Of a stretch of DNA of 6,441 bases, positions 4,244-6,441 are shown piece by piece. Every line of letters begins with the position of its first letter. Position 1 is the stretch's first letter. The position numbers and the translations under genes were made by a program. The DNA comes from an uncultured Planctomycetaceae bacterium. GTDB taxonomy: Bacteria; Planctomycetota; Planctomycetia; Pirellulales; Pirellulaceae. The DNA lies in contig CAIXSC010001019.1 in assembly GCA_903921945.1 (NCBI GenBank), positions 1 to 6,441 of the forward strand, read 5' to 3'. A model generated the notes under the pieces. It saw only the letters and a list, made by a program, of their open reading frames with translations. It made no database searches and was not told the DNA's origin.

Positions 4244-6253
4244 ATGGCCAACGGATTGAATCCATCTCAGGAACAGGCGGTTCGCACGCTGAAGGGTCCG
4301 CTACTTGTGCTCGCGGGCGCGGGTAGTGGAAAGACCCGGGTGGTGACTTTTCGCATCGCGGAACTGATTCGCCACGGAACGTTGCCGAACCGCATCTTAG
4401 CGGTGACCTTTACAAACAAAGCGGCGGCGGAAATGCAACACCGCGTCGCCGAACTGCTCGGCGCGCGTAAGAAGCTCAAGCCGAAGATCTCCACGTTTCA
4501 CTCCCATTGTGTCGGGATTTTGCGGCGTCATATCCCGCGGCTTGGGTATCCCGAGAAATTCGCCATTTATGATCGGGGCGACCAGGAAAGCTTAGCGCGT
4601 CAGGTCTTGCGGGAGATCAAAGTTCCCGGGGAATTGTTGCGGCCGGGCGACTTGTTGAGCCAAATTGGCCAGTGGAAGACGCGGGCGGTTCGGCCGCCGG
4701 AGGCGGCGAGTGTGGCGGCGACCGACAAGGAACACTTGGCGGCGATGGCTTACCGCCGCTACCAGAAGGCGTTGCAGCTCGCCGGCGCCGTTGATTTCGA
4801 CGACCTGCTGTTGTTGTCCGAAGACATCCTGACCCGTTTTCCGGACGCTCGCCAAGCCGAGGCTGGGCTGTTCGACCATCTGTTGGTGGACGAATACCAG
4901 GACACGAACGCGACGCAGTACCGGATCGTGAAGGCACTTGCGTTGCGGCATCGCAACCTGTGCGTCGTGGGTGATGACGACCAGTCGATCTACGGCTGGC
5001 GCGGAGCGGAAGTCGAGCACATCTTGCGGTTCGCCCAGGACTGGCCGGACGCGCGGGTCGTGCGACTCGAGGAGAACTACCGCTCGACGGCGGCCATCCT
5101 GGATTTGGCGAATCGGCTGATTGCCCACAATCGCAAGCGGCACGACAAAGTGCTGCGGCCCGCTCGGCCGGGCGGCGAAAAGCCGCGGATCGACCAGCAC
5201 AAGGACGAGACGATCGAGGCGCAAGCGGTCGCGGCGGATATCGCTAGGCGGTTGAAGGATCCGGGGGTCGAACCGCGGGATTTCGCGATCCTGTTTCGCA
5301 CCAACGAACAACCGCGGGCATTTGAAACCGAGTTGCGGCGGTTGAAACTGCCGTATGTGTTGGTCGGCGGGATGTCGTTTTTCGACCGTAAAGAAGTCCG
5401 CGACTTGGTCGCTTACTTGAAGGTGCTGAACAACCCGCGCGACGAGGTCTCATTGCTGCGGATCATCAATAATCCGCCGCGAGGCATCGGCGCCAAGGCG
5501 GTGGAGGCGTTGCTGGCTCGAGCCGTTTCCCAAGGCGTGCCGCTCTGGGATGTGCTCGGTAAGCTGGCCGATGTTCCCGAATTGCTGCCCTCCGCCCGGC
5601 CGGCGATCGAGTCGTTTGTGCGGCTGATCGAGGAGTTTCGCGGGCGGGCTGCGAAAGGGGCGTACGCTCCGCTGTTGCGCGACCTGATTGTCCGCGTGGG
5701 CTATGAGGCCGAATTGCGGCGGTTGTACGCCGAACCCGAGGAGCAGGCGGCGCGGTGGGCATCGGTCGAGGAGGTGGTGAACGCGCTCGCCGCGTACGAG
5801 GCGCGCGACGACGAGGACGAGTCGCCAAGCCTCGCGGGGTTCCTCGGCGAACTGATGCTAAGCGACCGCGACGCCGGGGATGAAAAGGAAAGGCAGCTCA
5901 AACGGGACGCCATTGCGTTGATGACCCTGCATGCGGCCAAGGGACTGGAATTCCCCTACGTTTACATGGTGGGAATGGAGGAAGGGTTGCTGCCGCATCA
6001 TCGCAGCGTCGCGGCGGAGGGAGAGGCAATCGACGAGGAGCGGCGCCTGTGCTACGTCGGCATTACCCGCGCCAAAGAGCGGCTGACGCTCTCGCTCGCG
6101 TTGACTCGTATGAAGTGGGGCAAGCCGCGAGACACAATTCCAAGCCGGTTTCTCTTCGAAATCACAGGCCAAGCGGACAGCTTCGCCAAGGTGGCGGCGG
6201 AAAAAAAAGCCGCCGAGCGTCGCGCGTCTTCTGGCCCGCGTCGTCGCTCGTAA
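4244..6253 (+). CDS. rep: Rep/UvrD-family SF1A ATP-dependent DNA helicase (Rep-like)
   Basis: A 669-residue 3'-5' DNA helicase with all SF1A motifs intact: Q-motif NPSQEQAV (6-13), Walker A AGAGSGKT (24-31, K30), Ia AVTFTNKAAAEM (53-64), Walker B VDEYQD (215-220), III GDDDQSIYGWRGA (243-255), IV LEENYRS (275-281), GGMSFFDRKEVRDL (375-388), V TLHAAKGLEFP (561-571) and VI VGITRAKERL (605-614). The 2B domain lies at about 390-555. Such enzymes use ATP to unwind DNA at stalled forks, displace bound proteins, or act in excision repair. Length (E. coli Rep is 673), FPYVYMVGMEEGLLPH after motif V, and the lack of the C-terminal Tudor domain of UvrD/PcrA all favour Rep; UvrD/PcrA-type naming is possible. 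The C-terminus is a basic, Ala/Arg-rich tail (645-669). The start at 4244 gives MANGLNPSQ, standard for the family, though the only purine-rich stretch (GGATGGGATGGGG) is 14 or more nt upstream. A single gene, divergent from the pilin. Confidence 0.95.
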   Translation: MANGLNPSQEQAVRTLKGPLLVLAGAGSGKTRVVTFRIAELIRHGTLPNRILAVTFTNKAAAEMQHRVAELLGARKKLKPKISTFHSHCVGILRRHIPRLGYPEKFAIYDRGDQESLARQVLREIKVPGELLRPGDLLSQIGQWKTRAVRPPEAASVAATDKEHLAAMAYRRYQKALQLAGAVDFDDLLLLSEDILTRFPDARQAEAGLFDHLLVDEYQDTNATQYRIVKALALRHRNLCVVGDDDQSIYGWRGAEVEHILRFAQDWPDARVVRLEENYRSTAAILDLANRLIAHNRKRHDKVLRPARPGGEKPRIDQHKDETIEAQAVAADIARRLKDPGVEPRDFAILFRTNEQPRAFETELRRLKLPYVLVGGMSFFDRKEVRDLVAYLKVLNNPRDEVSLLRIINNPPRGIGAKAVEALLARAVSQGVPLWDVLGKLADVPELLPSARPAIESFVRLIEEFRGRAAKGAYAPLLRDLIVRVGYEAELRRLYAEPEEQAARWASVEEVVNALAAYEARDDEDESPSLAGFLGELMLSDRDAGDEKERQLKRDAIALMTLHAAKGLEFPYVYMVGMEEGLLPHHRSVAAEGEAIDEERRLCYVGITRAKERLTLSLALTRMKWGKPRDTIPSRFLFEITGQADSFAKVAAEKKAAERRASSGPRRRS

Positions 6254-6289
6254 GAACTCGCAGCCAAGCGAGTCGCGGCAGCCCGGACA

Positions 6290-6322
6290 CCCGCGATCTC
6301 TGCGCGGGACTTGCCAGTTTTT
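6290..6322 (+). terminator. Possible terminator of the helicase gene
   Basis: CCCGCG (6290-6295) pairs with CGCGGG (6303-6308) around a 7-nt loop, 37 nt after the TAA. A T5 tract follows at 6318-6322, but 9 nt beyond the stem, so it is not canonical. A weaker hairpin, ACTCGC/GCGAGT (6256-6273), precedes it. The remaining sequence to 6441 shows no gene I can support. Confidence 0.3.
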
Positions 6323-6441
6323 GGGGAATACGACCGCGAGCGCCACTACCACGGAAGGGCATTGTCTGTTTTCCGCAGGATTTGTTGCGATCGTGGAAAC
6401 CTCGGAGCGAAATCCAGCAGAAAGGCATGCCTCGGTCTACG

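Noticed and set aside
4592..5311. Minus-strand open frame of 239 codons opposite the helicase
   Set aside because: Antisense shadow of an intact SF1A helicase carrying all motifs. No signal for translation.
6392..6441. Possible start of a further plus-strand gene (GTG at 6392 or ATG at 6430)
   Set aside because: Only about 16 codons are visible, with no recognisable sequence and no well-spaced Shine-Dalgarno. It cannot be supported from this window.
1..6441. CRISPR array, tRNA, rRNA, insertion sequence or phage genes
   Set aside because: No regularly spaced repeats, no tRNA-like cloverleaf, and no transposase or integrase motifs were seen on either strand.

Overview
The window is high-GC bacterial DNA, most likely chromosomal and most likely from a planctomycete (Pirellulales-like). 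That placement is an inference. It rests on the style of the Flp pilin N-terminus (TEEDxPTxVEY), a secreted FKBP with a Lys/Ala/Pro-rich linker, generally weak Shine-Dalgarno signals, and an M81 peptidase beside housekeeping genes. No rRNA, tRNA, IS element, CRISPR array or phage gene is visible.

Layout from left to right. (1) Bases 1-1126 (+) hold the C-terminal 374 residues of an HrpA-type DEAH RNA helicase, whose motor lies off the left edge. (2) Bases 1192-2709 (+) encode an M81/MlrC-family metallopeptidase, read from an internal ATG rather than from the ATG that overlaps the hrpA stop. (3) Bases 2710-2914 are a short gap with two mutually exclusive stem-loops. (4) Bases 2915-3661 (+) encode an exported FKBP-type peptidyl-prolyl isomerase with a Mip/FkpA-like two-domain layout. 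(5) Bases 3662-3904 are non-coding and carry four stem-loops in about 185 bp, including a 36-bp near-perfect palindrome. They lie between two convergent genes. (6) Bases 3905-4081 (-) encode a very small Flp/Fap type IVb pilin, with a good sigma70-like promoter on the minus strand at 4147-4175. (7) Bases 4244-6253 (+) encode a complete Rep/UvrD-family SF1A DNA helicase, most like Rep. (8) Bases 6254-6441 show no supportable gene. A GC-rich hairpin followed by a T-run may be the helicase terminator.

The genes do not form one pathway: RNA helicase, peptidase, envelope foldase, pilin and DNA helicase. hrpA and the MlrC gene are 65 bp apart and could be co-transcribed. The others look independently transcribed. 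The pilin and the helicase are divergent, sharing the 4082-4243 region.

I see no convincing new multi-gene system. The items most worth a second look are the stem-loop array between the FKBP and pilin genes, and the orphan Flp pilin, which has Ala in place of the usual Gly before the predicted cleavage site and a pyrimidine-rich leader without a Shine-Dalgarno.
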